Virus record (IMG/VR): IMGVR_UViG_3300025698_000066
Location: 1 to 21,962 of that record
Strand: one strand, 5' to 3'
Source of the DNA: a virus
DNA: 21,962 nt
Shown: positions 1 to 8,697 of the stretch, piece after piece
Layout: each line of letters starts with the position of its first letter
Numbering within the stretch: position 1 is the first letter of the stretch
Made by a program: the position numbers and the translations under genes
The notes under the pieces: model-generated
Database searches by the model: none
Told to the model about the DNA's origin: nothing
The model's input: only the letters and a program-made list of their open reading frames with translations

Positions 1-1
1 T

Positions 2-2812
2 AATTAAAGTCCATGAAGTATATAATTTATCATCACTTCCTGTACTAAAACCTCTCATTAAAGGTTGATTTGTAGTTGCACTATAATTTACTATATTACA
101 ATATGCTTCTAATTCATCAAAAGTAACTGCTCCGTCAACGTCTACATCTTTGATAAAACTACCATTCATATTAGACCAATTACCACCATCATAAGATTTT
201 ATGTAATAATCTCTATTATAATTAGAGTAAGGTAAAGTTTTAAAATTAGGATTAATACCTATAACTAAAGGGTCTGTTTTACTTTGTGCTGGAAAATGAT
301 GATAAGCCCAAACATTTGTACCATCATCAACATCTACAATAATTCTACCAACACCATCATATCCTGCAATTAATGGTGTCCAATTAATACCATTTTCAGA
401 TTCATAATAAATAATTCTACTATGGTCAGAGGAACTATACCCAAATCTAGCAGTAAAAACAAATTTACCATTATCACCAAAATTAGACTTCCAAGCAAGA
501 TGAGGATATGATGTATGACTACCAACTTCTACACCAGACCATGTAGCTGCATCTGTTATAGTTTCTGGAGAATTACTTTTATAAAACATCATTGGAGAAT
601 TATGCTGATTAGAACCTGTACCATAAAGCTTCTCGTAACAAACAAGAATATTACCACTATCATCACTAGATATTACTCCCATTCTATGGGTATCTATTAC
701 ATGTTCCAAAGCATTAGGTAATATATAATCACCACCCATTGTATTAGTATCTAAATCGTAATAAGAAATATGAACATCAATACCATCATTAGAAGGTAGT
801 CCTGAACCATAAGGAGGAGAACTGTAAGTAAAATAAGAACGATTATATACACCATAATAATTATATACAATTGCTTGTTTAAAAACATTATCTATACTAC
901 TTGAAGCAGAATTATTAACAACATCTAAAACAGCGTAAGTAAACATTCCATCATCTTTAAAATTCCAAACACTACTATTAGAACTATTATAATTACCATC
1001 ACCAGCCAAACAATACCAATAATAAGTATCAGTAACAGATAAATCAAGAGTATAATTAAGTGCTGTACCTGTATTATTAGTTCCTAATAAAACTAAATTA
1101 GTAGAATCCTTACTACCATAATAATAATAAGTAAGAGGATTACCTAATGTATTTACTGAACCAGAACAATTAAGTAAAGTATATACTGAAGTATCAACAC
1201 TTGAACTATTTAAAGGACTATTTTGTGTGGGGTCTGTTATAATTGGTCCTATTATTATACTTGTATTTAACCAAGAACTGTTTAATAAACCGTCATTTGC
1301 TCTACAATTAAAAGTCCAATTCTCAGTCTCAGAAGTCAAAGAACTACTAAGATTATTAATATTATATTTAATATTTTGTGTGAAACCATCACCTGAATTA
1401 TTATTATAACCACTAACATTCAAAACTCCATTTTTATACCATTCATAATAATAACTTAAATTATTACCATCAACATCACTAGCGTTACAATAACCTAATA
1501 AGTCATCAGTAAAACTTACGATTACAGGTAAAATATTAACTGTATTCATAATAGGAGAATCACCAGTATAATTAAACTGCCAAATACTAGTATTAGAAGA
1601 ATTATAAATTCCAGCATTAGCTAAACACTTCCAGTAATAAGTTTGACCAGTTATTAATCCAGTCCAATTATAAGCAGTTGAAGTATCATTTACACCAAGT
1701 AAAGTTTCTCCAGTAGAATTATCTCCAAAATAGTAATAAACAATTGCATCACCATCTTCATCTATTGAACCAGAACAATTCAACAAAGTAAAATTAATAT
1801 CAATATTTGAATCATTCACAGGACTATTCTGAGTAGGAATAGATGGGGGAGAATTCTTAATAGTCAAAACATTACTTATAACAGCAATTCCACTATATGT
1901 ACTATTAACAGGTGTAACTGAAACAGTCCAATTATCTCCCTTAACAGTCTCCTCAGAAACAATAGTTTGCAAAGAATGATTAGCCAAACCAGCCTGATAA
2001 GAAACATTAATCTGCTCAGGACTTAAAGAATAATTATAAATTTTAAATTCATCGACCAACCCAGTATAAAAAAGACTTGTTGCTTGTGTGCCCACTCCTA
2101 TTCTTGGGTTTTGAGCATTAGTAATAGTTCCACCAATACTTCCAGGTGTTCCTACAGAACCATCAACATAAGCGTTTACTGTAGTGCCATCCCAAGTTCC
2201 AACAACATGATGCCATTCATCATCAGTAATATCTTCAGAAACAATACCATTAACACTTCCTAAATCAGTGTCTACAAAAAAATTAATTTGACCTACGGGG
2301 TTATCATCTATCCATAAAGTCCAACCATTATTTGGAGAACTAGTCTCTCTACTTTCTATTATTCTATCAGAACCTTGTGTACTGGTTTTAATCCAAGCAG
2401 AAACAGTAATAGCTGTTGGTTCTTCTATACTCGGCATGCTTGGTAATTGAATATAATCATCAGTTCCATCAAAATCGTAACATCCTCCGATTTTACCTGA
2501 AGAAGACCAAGTAGGTAAATGTCCTGTTACATTTCCATTATTTTCAAACGTTGTATAATCCTTTACAGTAGTAGTAGAATCACTAAGTTCAAATGGCATA
2601 TTTAAAACTGCTATACTCACTCCTTCTTTTCTCCAATCTGTAACATTATAATTATTTCCAGAAGTAAACGATACACTCAAATTATCAATGCTTAAATTAT
2701 TACCTGAAGTAGACACTAAAACAACGTTAGAAACCGATAACTCAGCGTACACTATAATACCAAATAATAAAAGAAAAAATAATACAATCATCAACTTCTT
2801 CGTATCAACCAT
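2..2812 (-). CDS. Secreted LamG / Fn3-like / BNR-propeller surface protein (C-terminus off window)
   Basis: An open frame of 937 residues runs off the left edge, so the C-terminus is missing. The ATG lies 2 nt after the TAA of the upstream gene. Residues 1-24 form a Sec signal peptide (MVDTKK, a long hydrophobic run, then VYAEL). Residues ~66-270 look like a LamG/concanavalin-like lectin domain (YDFDGTDDYIQLP, VSAWIKT, DEWHHVVGTWDG, GLVDEFKIYNYSLS). About residues 290-600 hold Fn3/Ig-like modules, two of which are clearly related (TQNSPVNDS...LLNCSGS...YYWKCLANAGIYNSSN and TQNSPLNSS...LLNCSGS...YYWYCLAGDGNYNSSN). From ~residue 620 on, the sequence resembles BNR_4-type beta-propellers (HRMGVISSDDSGNILVCYE, YPHLAWKS, FTARFG, RIIYYESENG). 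N-glycosylation sequons are frequent. I infer an exported, glycan-binding or glycan-cleaving host-attachment protein. Domain calls are by eye; the catalytic role is unproven. Confidence 0.75.
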   Translation of the reverse strand, partial: MVDTKKLMIVLFFLLLFGIIVYAELSVSNVVLVSTSGNNLSIDNLSVSFTSGNNYNVTDWRKEGVSIAVLNMPFELSDSTTTVKDYTTFENNGNVTGHLPTWSSSGKIGGCYDFDGTDDYIQLPSMPSIEEPTAITVSAWIKTSTQGSDRIIESRETSSPNNGWTLWIDDNPVGQINFFVDTDLGSVNGIVSEDITDDEWHHVVGTWDGTTVNAYVDGSVGTPGSIGGTITNAQNPRIGVGTQATSLFYTGLVDEFKIYNYSLSPEQINVSYQAGLANHSLQTIVSEETVKGDNWTVSVTPVNSTYSGIAVISNVLTIKNSPPSIPTQNSPVNDSNIDINFTLLNCSGSIDEDGDAIVYYYFGDNSTGETLLGVNDTSTAYNWTGLITGQTYYWKCLANAGIYNSSNTSIWQFNYTGDSPIMNTVNILPVIVSFTDDLLGYCNASDVDGNNLSYYYEWYKNGVLNVSGYNNNSGDGFTQNIKYNINNLSSSLTSETENWTFNCRANDGLLNSSWLNTSIIIGPIITDPTQNSPLNSSSVDTSVYTLLNCSGSVNTLGNPLTYYYYGSKDSTNLVLLGTNNTGTALNYTLDLSVTDTYYWYCLAGDGNYNSSNSSVWNFKDDGMFTYAVLDVVNNSASSSIDNVFKQAIVYNYYGVYNRSYFTYSSPPYGSGLPSNDGIDVHISYYDLDTNTMGGDYILPNALEHVIDTHRMGVISSDDSGNILVCYEKLYGTGSNQHNSPMMFYKSNSPETITDAATWSGVEVGSHTSYPHLAWKSNFGDNGKFVFTARFGYSSSDHSRIIYYESENGINWTPLIAGYDGVGRIIVDVDDGTNVWAYHHFPAQSKTDPLVIGINPNFKTLPYSNYNRDYYIKSYDGGNWSNMNGSFIKDVDVDGAVTFDELEAYCNIVNYSATTNQPLMRGFSTGSDDKLYTSWTLI

Positions 2813-2814
2813 TT

Positions 2815-5364
2815 TTAATCACACACATCAATAATTCCAGTTCCATTAGGACTATACATTGACATGCAAGTAGAATTAACACTTATTTTAGCACCATTAT
2901 CGAACTTAACACTAACATTATCACTAATCCAAATAGCTTTATCTTTTAAACCACCACTACCATCCGCACCAGCAAATATTTTTAAAAAAGGTTCACCATC
3001 AATACTAAAATTGTAACCTTCTTCAGTGTTTATAGCGGGTGTTGAAGAAACACTCATGTCAACAAGATTAATAACTCCCGAGTCTTCAACAATTCTAATA
3101 GCCCCAATACTAAAATTGGCACCAGCCTCGATAACATCATCAGTATTAACTTTAAACATATTAACAAAACTTGTTCCAGCGTTATTTAATGCTCTAAGCC
3201 AAACATTATTATTAAGTGTTAAATTGTCAGTCACGTTTATTTGAGCAAACACCACTTCACTTTTTTCCAAAACATCTTGGTCCATAGAATAAAGTTCATA
3301 ATTTCCTTGTCCCGTGTTTAATGTTGCAAATTCTGGATTACTGGTTGTGGTTAATGCTTGTCCCGTATTATACGTTAACTGGGTATCACCAATACCGTCG
3401 GCAGTAACTGAAAGACCATCAGAGTCTTGTGTTAACGCAGTGTTTCCTGCAACACTAAAAGTTGTGCCCGAAATATTTATTCCATTACCAGCAGTATAAG
3501 TTGTGTCAGTGTCTCTAGCATCAATAGTAACATTAAGAACTGTTTCATTAAAAGTTATAGTTCCAGAACTAGTTATAGCTCCACCAGTCAAATAAATATC
3601 ATCTGTAGCCACACTCGTAACAGTTCCAACTGTAAGTGTAGTATCACAATCAATTTCTGTATTAGACAAATCATAAATGCAAGTTTTTCCATCTGTAAGT
3701 GTTCCAAGGTCTGTTCCTTCAAGCATATCACTATTATTAACATTTAAGTCTGCTTGACTCGTTTCTGAGTCCCAAGTTGTTGCAATGTCTGATGTTCCTG
3801 TTAAATTTCCTATAAAACTTGTTGCAGTTATATTATAGCTTCCCGCATCCCAATTAGCAGTTAATTCATTATTACCGTCTTTATGAATACTTAAAGGGTC
3901 AATCTCTTGCCCAACAGGTGTTCCAAAACCTTTACTCAATATTACCCAATCAAAATTATGAACATGAGCAGTATTAGGGGGACCAGCCACTTGATAAAAC
4001 CTAACCCTGATAGGATTACTACCATTTACATGGTCTGCATAATTATAAACACCTAATGTTTTAATTTTGTAAGTTGTTGATTCAGTTAATATTCCATAAT
4101 CTTCCCATGAAGAATCTGAATAATCCCATATTTGAATAGACGTTGCGTGTCCTGAATCCAAATTAGTTTTATGTCTTATTATTAATGTTGAAAACTCTGT
4201 AACACCAGTAAAATTGACTATTAATTCATAATCAGAATTTGTTTCGGTTACATTATAAGGAACACCATTATACGTTTGAATATCTGCCAAATTCCCTGTC
4301 CCAGTACCAGTTACGACATCAACAGAACTAGCATTAAAATAATTAACTTCCAATTTGGATTCATTAAACAATAGTTCTGTACCATCAAAAGTGTTCCAAG
4401 TATCACCACTAGTCCAATCATAACTACCATAAAAGTTATCAGCTGTAACACTATAACCTGTAGCATTAATATTAGCAGTTGTATTATAATAAGTACCATC
4501 ATCAGTAATATCCCCTGCGTTTATATCGCTAGGTGAACCAAGGTCATCCCAGTAATCACTAGAGTTAACATTAAGATTAGCTTCATCACCTACAACTATC
4601 CAAGTTCCATCATCAGTGATATCATCACTTCCAATATCACTAGGAGTGTTTAAAGAATCCCAATAATCACTACTATTAACATTCAAATCAGCCTGACTTG
4701 TTTCACCATCCCAAGTAGTAGCTGTATCAGCAATACCGGAAGTAGTAGAGTGATTAACGTTTAAGTCTCCTTCACTAGAAGTATTTATTTTTAAATTTAT
4801 TAAAGTTGCTTGAGTAACATTATTAGCAGCTTGAAGACTTATTTCTGATGCTAAATCAGTAATATTAGCATACCTATTATCTCCACTAGTAGTATTAAAA
4901 CTAAGACTATCACTTTTATTATAAATCCAAGTACCATCTAAAGCCCATTTAGAATCAAAATTGCTACGAGCATCAATAGTATTATTCAAATCAGATTCGT
5001 TAACATTAAACTCTGTACTATTAAGGTACAAGTAGTCACCAGCACTATACTTAGTATCATTATTTCTAGCATCAATAGTAGAATTCATTAATGTTTCATT
5101 AAAACTTAAAACGTTACCACTATCATAAAACCAATCACTAGCAAAACTTGTTACACTAGCCCAAAGAGTAGCAATACTAGCAGTACCGGTAAGGTCACCA
5201 GTAAAGTTACCATAAAAGTTAGAAGCATTAATGTCCACCCCATTAATAATAGAGTAAACACTACGAAGATTAATATTTCCCTGAGGAGTAAAATCCACAG
5301 CACAAACACTAATCGATAATATTATTATAAACACTATTATTGATAAAAAAAACTTTTTCATCAT
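2815..5364 (-). CDS. Secreted tail-fibre-like repeat protein
   Basis: About 849 residues. The frame extends to a GTG at 5373, but AGGAG sits only 1 nt before that GTG and 8 nt before the ATG at 5364, so I take the ATG. The N-terminus is a clear Sec signal peptide (MMKKFF, about 15 hydrophobic residues, then SVCAVDF). The rest is low-complexity repeats typical of fibre shafts: several copies of TW(D/N)xETSQADLNVNxSDYW, DDITDDGTW and FNETxxNxTIDAR. A mid section near residues 340-490 looks like a beta-sandwich, and the C-terminal third carries the phage-fibre phrase QALTTTSNPEFATLNTG. The C-terminus (NSTCMSMYSP...IIDVCD) resembles endings I associate with DPANN surface proteins. It is rich in N-x-S/T sequons. 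The likely role is an exported fibre or adhesin paired with the next gene. The signal peptide is unusual for a virion fibre. Confidence 0.72.
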   Translation of the reverse strand: MMKKFFLSIIVFIIILSISVCAVDFTPQGNINLRSVYSIINGVDINASNFYGNFTGDLTGTASIATLWASVTSFASDWFYDSGNVLSFNETLMNSTIDARNNDTKYSAGDYLYLNSTEFNVNESDLNNTIDARSNFDSKWALDGTWIYNKSDSLSFNTTSGDNRYANITDLASEISLQAANNVTQATLINLKINTSSEGDLNVNHSTTSGIADTATTWDGETSQADLNVNSSDYWDSLNTPSDIGSDDITDDGTWIVVGDEANLNVNSSDYWDDLGSPSDINAGDITDDGTYYNTTANINATGYSVTADNFYGSYDWTSGDTWNTFDGTELLFNESKLEVNYFNASSVDVVTGTGTGNLADIQTYNGVPYNVTETNSDYELIVNFTGVTEFSTLIIRHKTNLDSGHATSIQIWDYSDSSWEDYGILTESTTYKIKTLGVYNYADHVNGSNPIRVRFYQVAGPPNTAHVHNFDWVILSKGFGTPVGQEIDPLSIHKDGNNELTANWDAGSYNITATSFIGNLTGTSDIATTWDSETSQADLNVNNSDMLEGTDLGTLTDGKTCIYDLSNTEIDCDTTLTVGTVTSVATDDIYLTGGAITSSGTITFNETVLNVTIDARDTDTTYTAGNGINISGTTFSVAGNTALTQDSDGLSVTADGIGDTQLTYNTGQALTTTSNPEFATLNTGQGNYELYSMDQDVLEKSEVVFAQINVTDNLTLNNNVWLRALNNAGTSFVNMFKVNTDDVIEAGANFSIGAIRIVEDSGVINLVDMSVSSTPAINTEEGYNFSIDGEPFLKIFAGADGSGGLKDKAIWISDNVSVKFDNGAKISVNSTCMSMYSPNGTGIIDVCD

Positions 5365-5381
5365 TTTACACACTCCTTTCC

Positions 5382-5849
5382 TTAAACGGTTACGTTTCCT
5401 TGACCATCAATAGGAACCCATTCACAAATAAACTTTATAACACCAGCAGTAATATTAGCAGTGGCAACAGTTCCAATAATGTCACCACTATTAGCAGCAC
5501 CAGTAACAATGATTTTTTCTGCAACAACACTACTAGCTTCAACGTTAGTATCAGGACTAGCATCATGCCATAACTCGCTAACATCAATATCTGTTCCCGT
5601 AGTTTGAGCAATAATAGCCGCAGTAGCAGTAGCAGTGCCAATTTCGAGAGTTGAGCTTCCACCAACAAGAGTAGTAGTACAAATAGCATAAACTTTTACT
5701 TTAACATTACCAACAACGGTGAATATAGCGAAAGGATTACCCGTACCATCATAGTCTCCAGTAGCGTTAGCTGTTCCACCAACAAAAGTGATTTCTTTTG
5801 TGATTGTCCTATATGATTCTTTATGAAAATAATTACTTGCATCAGCCAT
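5382..5849 (-). CDS. Small virion structural protein (putative head or fibre accessory)
   Basis: 155 residues with no signal peptide. The start is supported by GAGGT 8 nt before the ATG. It is glycine-, alanine- and threonine-rich and predicted all-beta: a first half with ITFVGGTANATGDYDG and FTVVGNVKVKVYAICTTTLVG, and a second half with ELWHDASPDTNVEAS, KIIVTGAANSGDIIGTVATANITAG and FICEWVPI. This style (a 'DIIGTV...ITAG.I.F...W.P' ending) recurs in small structural proteins of tailed phages found near capsid or fibre genes; I cannot assign a named family. It lies between the beta-helix protein and the secreted fibre protein. A stem-loop with a T-rich tract separates it from the upstream gene, and a TTTAAATA box lies about 21 nt before its ATG, so it may begin its own transcript. 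Confidence 0.6.
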   Translation of the reverse strand: MADASNYFHKESYRTITKEITFVGGTANATGDYDGTGNPFAIFTVVGNVKVKVYAICTTTLVGGSSTLEIGTATATAAIIAQTTGTDIDVSELWHDASPDTNVEASSVVAEKIIVTGAANSGDIIGTVATANITAGVIKFICEWVPIDGQGNVTV

Positions 5850-5866
5850 GTTTTTTACCTCGTATA

Positions 5867-5874
5867 TATTTAAA
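5867..5874 (-). promoter_or_regulatory. Candidate TATA box before the 155-residue virion protein
   Basis: TTTAAATA on the minus strand, centred about 21 nt upstream of the ATG at 5849 and directly after a T-rich terminator-like tract. The spacing is shorter than the ~28 nt of the other two boxes, and GAGGT lies between the box and the ATG, so this assignment is tentative. Confidence 0.35.
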
Positions 5875-5875
5875 A

Positions 5876-5914
5876 AATAAAAAAATAAAAAAATGAACTA
5901 GGTTTAACTAGTTC
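5876..5914 (-). terminator. Stem-loop plus T-rich tract terminator
   Basis: On the minus strand GAACTAG and CTAGTTC form a perfect 7-bp stem (5895-5914) around a 6-nt loop that contains part of the TAA stop of the beta-helix gene. Three T runs separated by single A residues follow (5876-5893). This is the layout of a terminator at the end of the preceding gene. Confidence 0.6.
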
Positions 5915-6923
5915 TTGTTATTATTGCGTCTTCTTGATAATTAGCCACCATGAAAACTGTTGTCGGAATCACTCCACCAGTAACTGTTCCATCACCAAGT
6001 GTTAAACCCGTAAATCCATGCATGTTATTAGAGTATACTCCCACACAACCAGTCAATTCACAATTAACATTCTCATCACCTGAACTAAGTGCCGGGTCAC
6101 AAGGAAAAATATTATTATCAATAATAACACCATTCACTCCACTTCCACCAGCAAGGTATAAATTACAATTTACGTTTGCTGCAGGACCACTAAACAAATT
6201 ATCTTTAATTACCCAATCCTGTGGCACCGTATTACTTGTTCCTACTAAACAAATATCTATCTCGTTTTTATAGAAATGATTTCCTACAAAACTACATTGC
6301 CAACAGTTACCAGCACTAGTTGTATAAATTGCTCCACCTGATGCAGCCACAGTTGTTGTAACTTTACAATTCTTAAAATGACAACCAACAATCATAGTAC
6401 CAAAAGCGCACTTAGCAGCGTAATCATCATCAAGCAATATTCCACCACCAGTACTACTAGCACCATTAAAACCCAAATTTGCTATTAAACAACCAGGCGC
6501 CCTAACAGTAAGCATAGCAGTTGTACCAGCACCAATCTTTATTTGAGGCAAACCACCTTGAGTGTTACCACGACTAACACCAATAATAGATAAACTACTT
6601 GTTGCAGCAGGAATAATAATTGTTTCAGCATAACTAGTAGGGTCACCAGTAAAGTCAGTTAAGTCTTTTGCAGTAACATAAATTGTGTCACCAGGACCAG
6701 CAGCCGTAACAGCTAACTGTATTGTACTAAAAGCTTTACCCCAACTTTTACCATCATTTGTTGTAGCACCATTAGTACCATCAACATACCAAGTTGCACC
6801 TTCACCACTTCCACCAAGAGAAGCATTTGCAAAAGTTATATCTTCACTAAAACTATAAGGTCCGTTAGTGTACGGAGGAGCAGCTATTCCACCACTCGGA
6901 ATTGTTCTAAAACCATTACCCAT
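5904..6923 (-). CDS. Right-handed beta-helix (pectate-lyase-like) spike or fibre protein
   Basis: 339 residues from the ATG at 6923, chosen because GAGGGAG lies 9 nt upstream. The frame opens 12 codons earlier, but nothing supports a start there. The first ~50 residues are a Gly/Pro/Ser-rich linker. Then comes WYVDGTNGATTNDGKSWGKAFSTIQLAV, the usual entry strand of a parallel beta-helix domain, followed by regular short strands with Asn/Gly turns (LIANLGFNG, FGTMIVGCHFKNC, WQCSFVGNHFYKNEID, WVIKDNLFSGP, GVIIDNNIF). Viral proteins of this type are usually trimeric spikes or fibres, some with polysaccharide lyase or hydrolase activity; I cannot point to catalytic residues. Unlike the two large proteins downstream it has no signal peptide, so it could be assembled on the particle in the cytoplasm. 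Confidence 0.7.
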   Translation of the reverse strand: MGNGFRTIPSGGIAAPPYTNGPYSFSEDITFANASLGGSGEGATWYVDGTNGATTNDGKSWGKAFSTIQLAVTAAGPGDTIYVTAKDLTDFTGDPTSYAETIIIPAATSSLSIIGVSRGNTQGGLPQIKIGAGTTAMLTVRAPGCLIANLGFNGASSTGGGILLDDDYAAKCAFGTMIVGCHFKNCKVTTTVAASGGAIYTTSAGNCWQCSFVGNHFYKNEIDICLVGTSNTVPQDWVIKDNLFSGPAANVNCNLYLAGGSGVNGVIIDNNIFPCDPALSSGDENVNCELTGCVGVYSNNMHGFTGLTLGDGTVTGGVIPTTVFMVANYQEDAIITRTS

Positions 6924-7017
6924 TTTTGTTTTCTCCCTCAGAGCACAATAACAATTCAAATTTTTATGAATCGTTTTTCACCATACCACTCTGAGTTGGC
7001 ATGATACAGTCATCACT

Positions 7018-7030
7018 AAAAAAAAAAAAA
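7018..7030 (-). terminator. T13 terminator after the paralogous small virion genes
   Basis: An uninterrupted run of 13 T residues on the minus strand, starting 9 nt after the stop of the second paralog (7040), with no obvious hairpin. Archaeal RNA polymerase terminates efficiently at such U-tracts. About 95 bp without a gene follow before the beta-helix start, room for a new promoter, although I see no convincing TATA box there. Confidence 0.6.
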
Positions 7031-7039
7031 TAAGATAAA

Positions 7040-7318
7040 TTAATATCCTATAAAAGTTATGTTATGAATACCTGTCGAAAGCGTTCCAAAAGTGTAAATT
7101 CCAGTTGCCGGGTCAAAAGTACCATCAACATCTGCACCTACATCATCTTGTGCTAAAGTATTCAAAATTTGTGTCATCACTAAACCTTTACCATCAGTAA
7201 CATCACTATCTAAATCAATAGTGTAACTTGTTGCCGTTGTTGCCGCACATTGAATTGTTATAAACTTTAAACTTCCAAAAACGCCAATTTTTCTAAATAC
7301 TTCAGTTACTTCTGTCAA
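7040..7318 (-). CDS. Small virion protein, paralog B (TTG start)
   Basis: 92 residues. The frame opens at a TTG at 7333 inside the upstream gene, but a better start is the TTG at 7318, one base after that gene's TAA and 7 nt after a GGGG motif. From there the protein aligns end to end with its upstream neighbour (M-T-E-V-T-E-V-F-R-K-I against M-T-A-V-V-E-T-F-R-K-I), about 60 percent identical by hand alignment. Shared blocks are FRKI, TIDL.SD, ILNTL.QDD.GAD and TGIHNIT..GY. It is predicted all-beta. Position right after the major capsid gene suggests head decoration or a head-fibre component; this is inference. A T13 terminator follows. Confidence 0.6.
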   Translation of the reverse strand: MTEVTEVFRKIGVFGSLKFITIQCAATTATSYTIDLDSDVTDGKGLVMTQILNTLAQDDVGADVDGTFDPATGIYTFGTLSTGIHNITFIGY

Positions 7319-7319
7319 C

Positions 7320-7601
7320 TTAATACCCCACAATAGTTATATTATGAATACCTGTTGCCGCTAAAGTTCCCATAGTAATAATTCCTGTTGATGGACTCCA
7401 AGTTGCTTCTTCATCTGCACCTGCATCATCTTGAACAAGAGTGTTCAAAATTTCAGTTATAACTACGCCTTTTGCGTTAGCAGAATCACTACCTAAATCG
7501 ATAGTGTGTCCTGTATCACAAGCAGCACTTGTCTGTATAGTAATTATTTTTAAGTCTCCTGCAACCGCAATTTTCCTAAAAGTTTCTACTACTGCTGTCA
7601 T
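7320..7601 (-). CDS. Small virion protein, paralog A
   Basis: 93 residues, preceded by GGAGGT 9 nt before the ATG, 15 bp after the major capsid gene. Features are MTAVVETFRKIAV at the N-terminus, a hydrophobic strand LKIITIQ, HTIDLGSDS, EILNTLVQDDAGAD, and a C-terminal TGIHNITIVGY. It is one half of a tandem gene duplication with the next gene. Small all-beta proteins directly after the capsid gene are commonly decoration or stabilisation proteins in HK97-fold viruses, but I recognise no named family, so that role is positional inference. Confidence 0.6.
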   Translation of the reverse strand: MTAVVETFRKIAVAGDLKIITIQTSAACDTGHTIDLGSDSANAKGVVITEILNTLVQDDAGADEEATWSPSTGIITMGTLAATGIHNITIVGY

Positions 7602-7616
7602 TTTATATTACCTCCC

Positions 7617-8681
7617 TTACAAGATACCGTACATTTGTGTACAAGCACCTTCGAAAGTAAGAACAGGAGTTATATACTCTTTTAGAATATAAACGTATGT
7701 ATCGTTCTCACTAGCTTTTTCTTCATAAGTCATATCTTGTAGTACAGCCATAAAAAAGTATCTCATATCTAAAAACAAGATTCTTCGACTAGCACTAGTT
7801 GTAGGCATAAAACGGTCTCTAATAAACATTACACCATCAAACTCGAAAGCGTCTGGAATACCAAAACCGAGAGTTGCCATACTAGGATTAGTAACTTGTC
7901 TTTGTAAGTCAAGAAGTAAACCTTTAATATAGTTATGTGTACTAGCATCTGTAACAGCAAGGTTTACTTGACCATTAGCATTGAAACTAGTAGCGAACTC
8001 AGCCCTTATTTGTGCAAGTGTAGGATAAGCACTAGACAAATTTGTAGTATTAGTTGTAATACTAGTAATTAAGCCGTTTGGTTCTTCAGGGTTAGTACTT
8101 GCATCACCATTAATAATAGCATCTTCTTCAGCTTCCATCATACTAGCAGTTTTAACACTCAAATCTAGTTGTGAGGGGTCAATAAAACCTTTCATACTAG
8201 CAATAGAGGGTCCACTAATTCTACCTTTAGCATACAAAAACTTAACAAAAACACTTATTCTATCATAAGTATCAACCTGGTCAGCGATAGCAGCGTTTTC
8301 AGCATACCATGCAGCTCCACCTTTAGCAGTTAAAGGAATATAATCATAAGTTTGACCTTTAATAGCTCTACGAGGAGTCAAGTTTCTCATAGGAGTTTGC
8401 CTTATTGTTCTATTAACTATTGTACTATCAACGTATACTGGAATTAAAGCTGTACCAACAGTACCTGCACCACCTGTTTGAGTATCAATACTTGCTTTAC
8501 TCATAACATGTTTCTTTAAGGCATCTAGCCTATTATTTTTTGTCCAAGGATTTGAATACTCAACACTGTAACCGCCAGTAGAATCTCTTCTAGCTAATTC
8601 GATAGCGAATGCACTACCAAACATGTCATAGCATTTGTCTGCTTCAAATTCACTTGGAGCACTTTTAAACATACTTTCCAT
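7617..8681 (-). CDS. HK97-fold major capsid protein
   Basis: 354 residues from the ATG at 8681, which has GAAGGTG 9 nt upstream. The reading frame continues 19 codons upstream into the protease gene, but those have no translation signal. The N-terminal ~75 residues are mostly helical and charged (FEADKCYDMFGSAFAIELARR...LDALKKHVMSKASID) and may be a delta-like region. The HK97 fold follows: GTVGTALIPVYVDSTIVNR and TPMRNLTPRRAIKGQTYDYIPLT (N-arm and E-loop region), AAWYAENAAIADQVDTYDRISVFVKFLYAKGRISGPS, a P-domain spine helix with EAEEDAIINGDASTNPEEPNGLI, and an A-domain C-terminus. The NGD...PNGL motif is characteristic of this family. It sits directly after protease-scaffold, the standard order, and would be the substrate of that protease. 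Confidence 0.9.
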   Translation of the reverse strand: MESMFKSAPSEFEADKCYDMFGSAFAIELARRDSTGGYSVEYSNPWTKNNRLDALKKHVMSKASIDTQTGGAGTVGTALIPVYVDSTIVNRTIRQTPMRNLTPRRAIKGQTYDYIPLTAKGGAAWYAENAAIADQVDTYDRISVFVKFLYAKGRISGPSIASMKGFIDPSQLDLSVKTASMMEAEEDAIINGDASTNPEEPNGLITSITTNTTNLSSAYPTLAQIRAEFATSFNANGQVNLAVTDASTHNYIKGLLLDLQRQVTNPSMATLGFGIPDAFEFDGVMFIRDRFMPTTSASRRILFLDMRYFFMAVLQDMTYEEKASENDTYVYILKEYITPVLTFEGACTQMYGIL

Positions 8682-8697
8682 TTTATTTTTGCACCTT

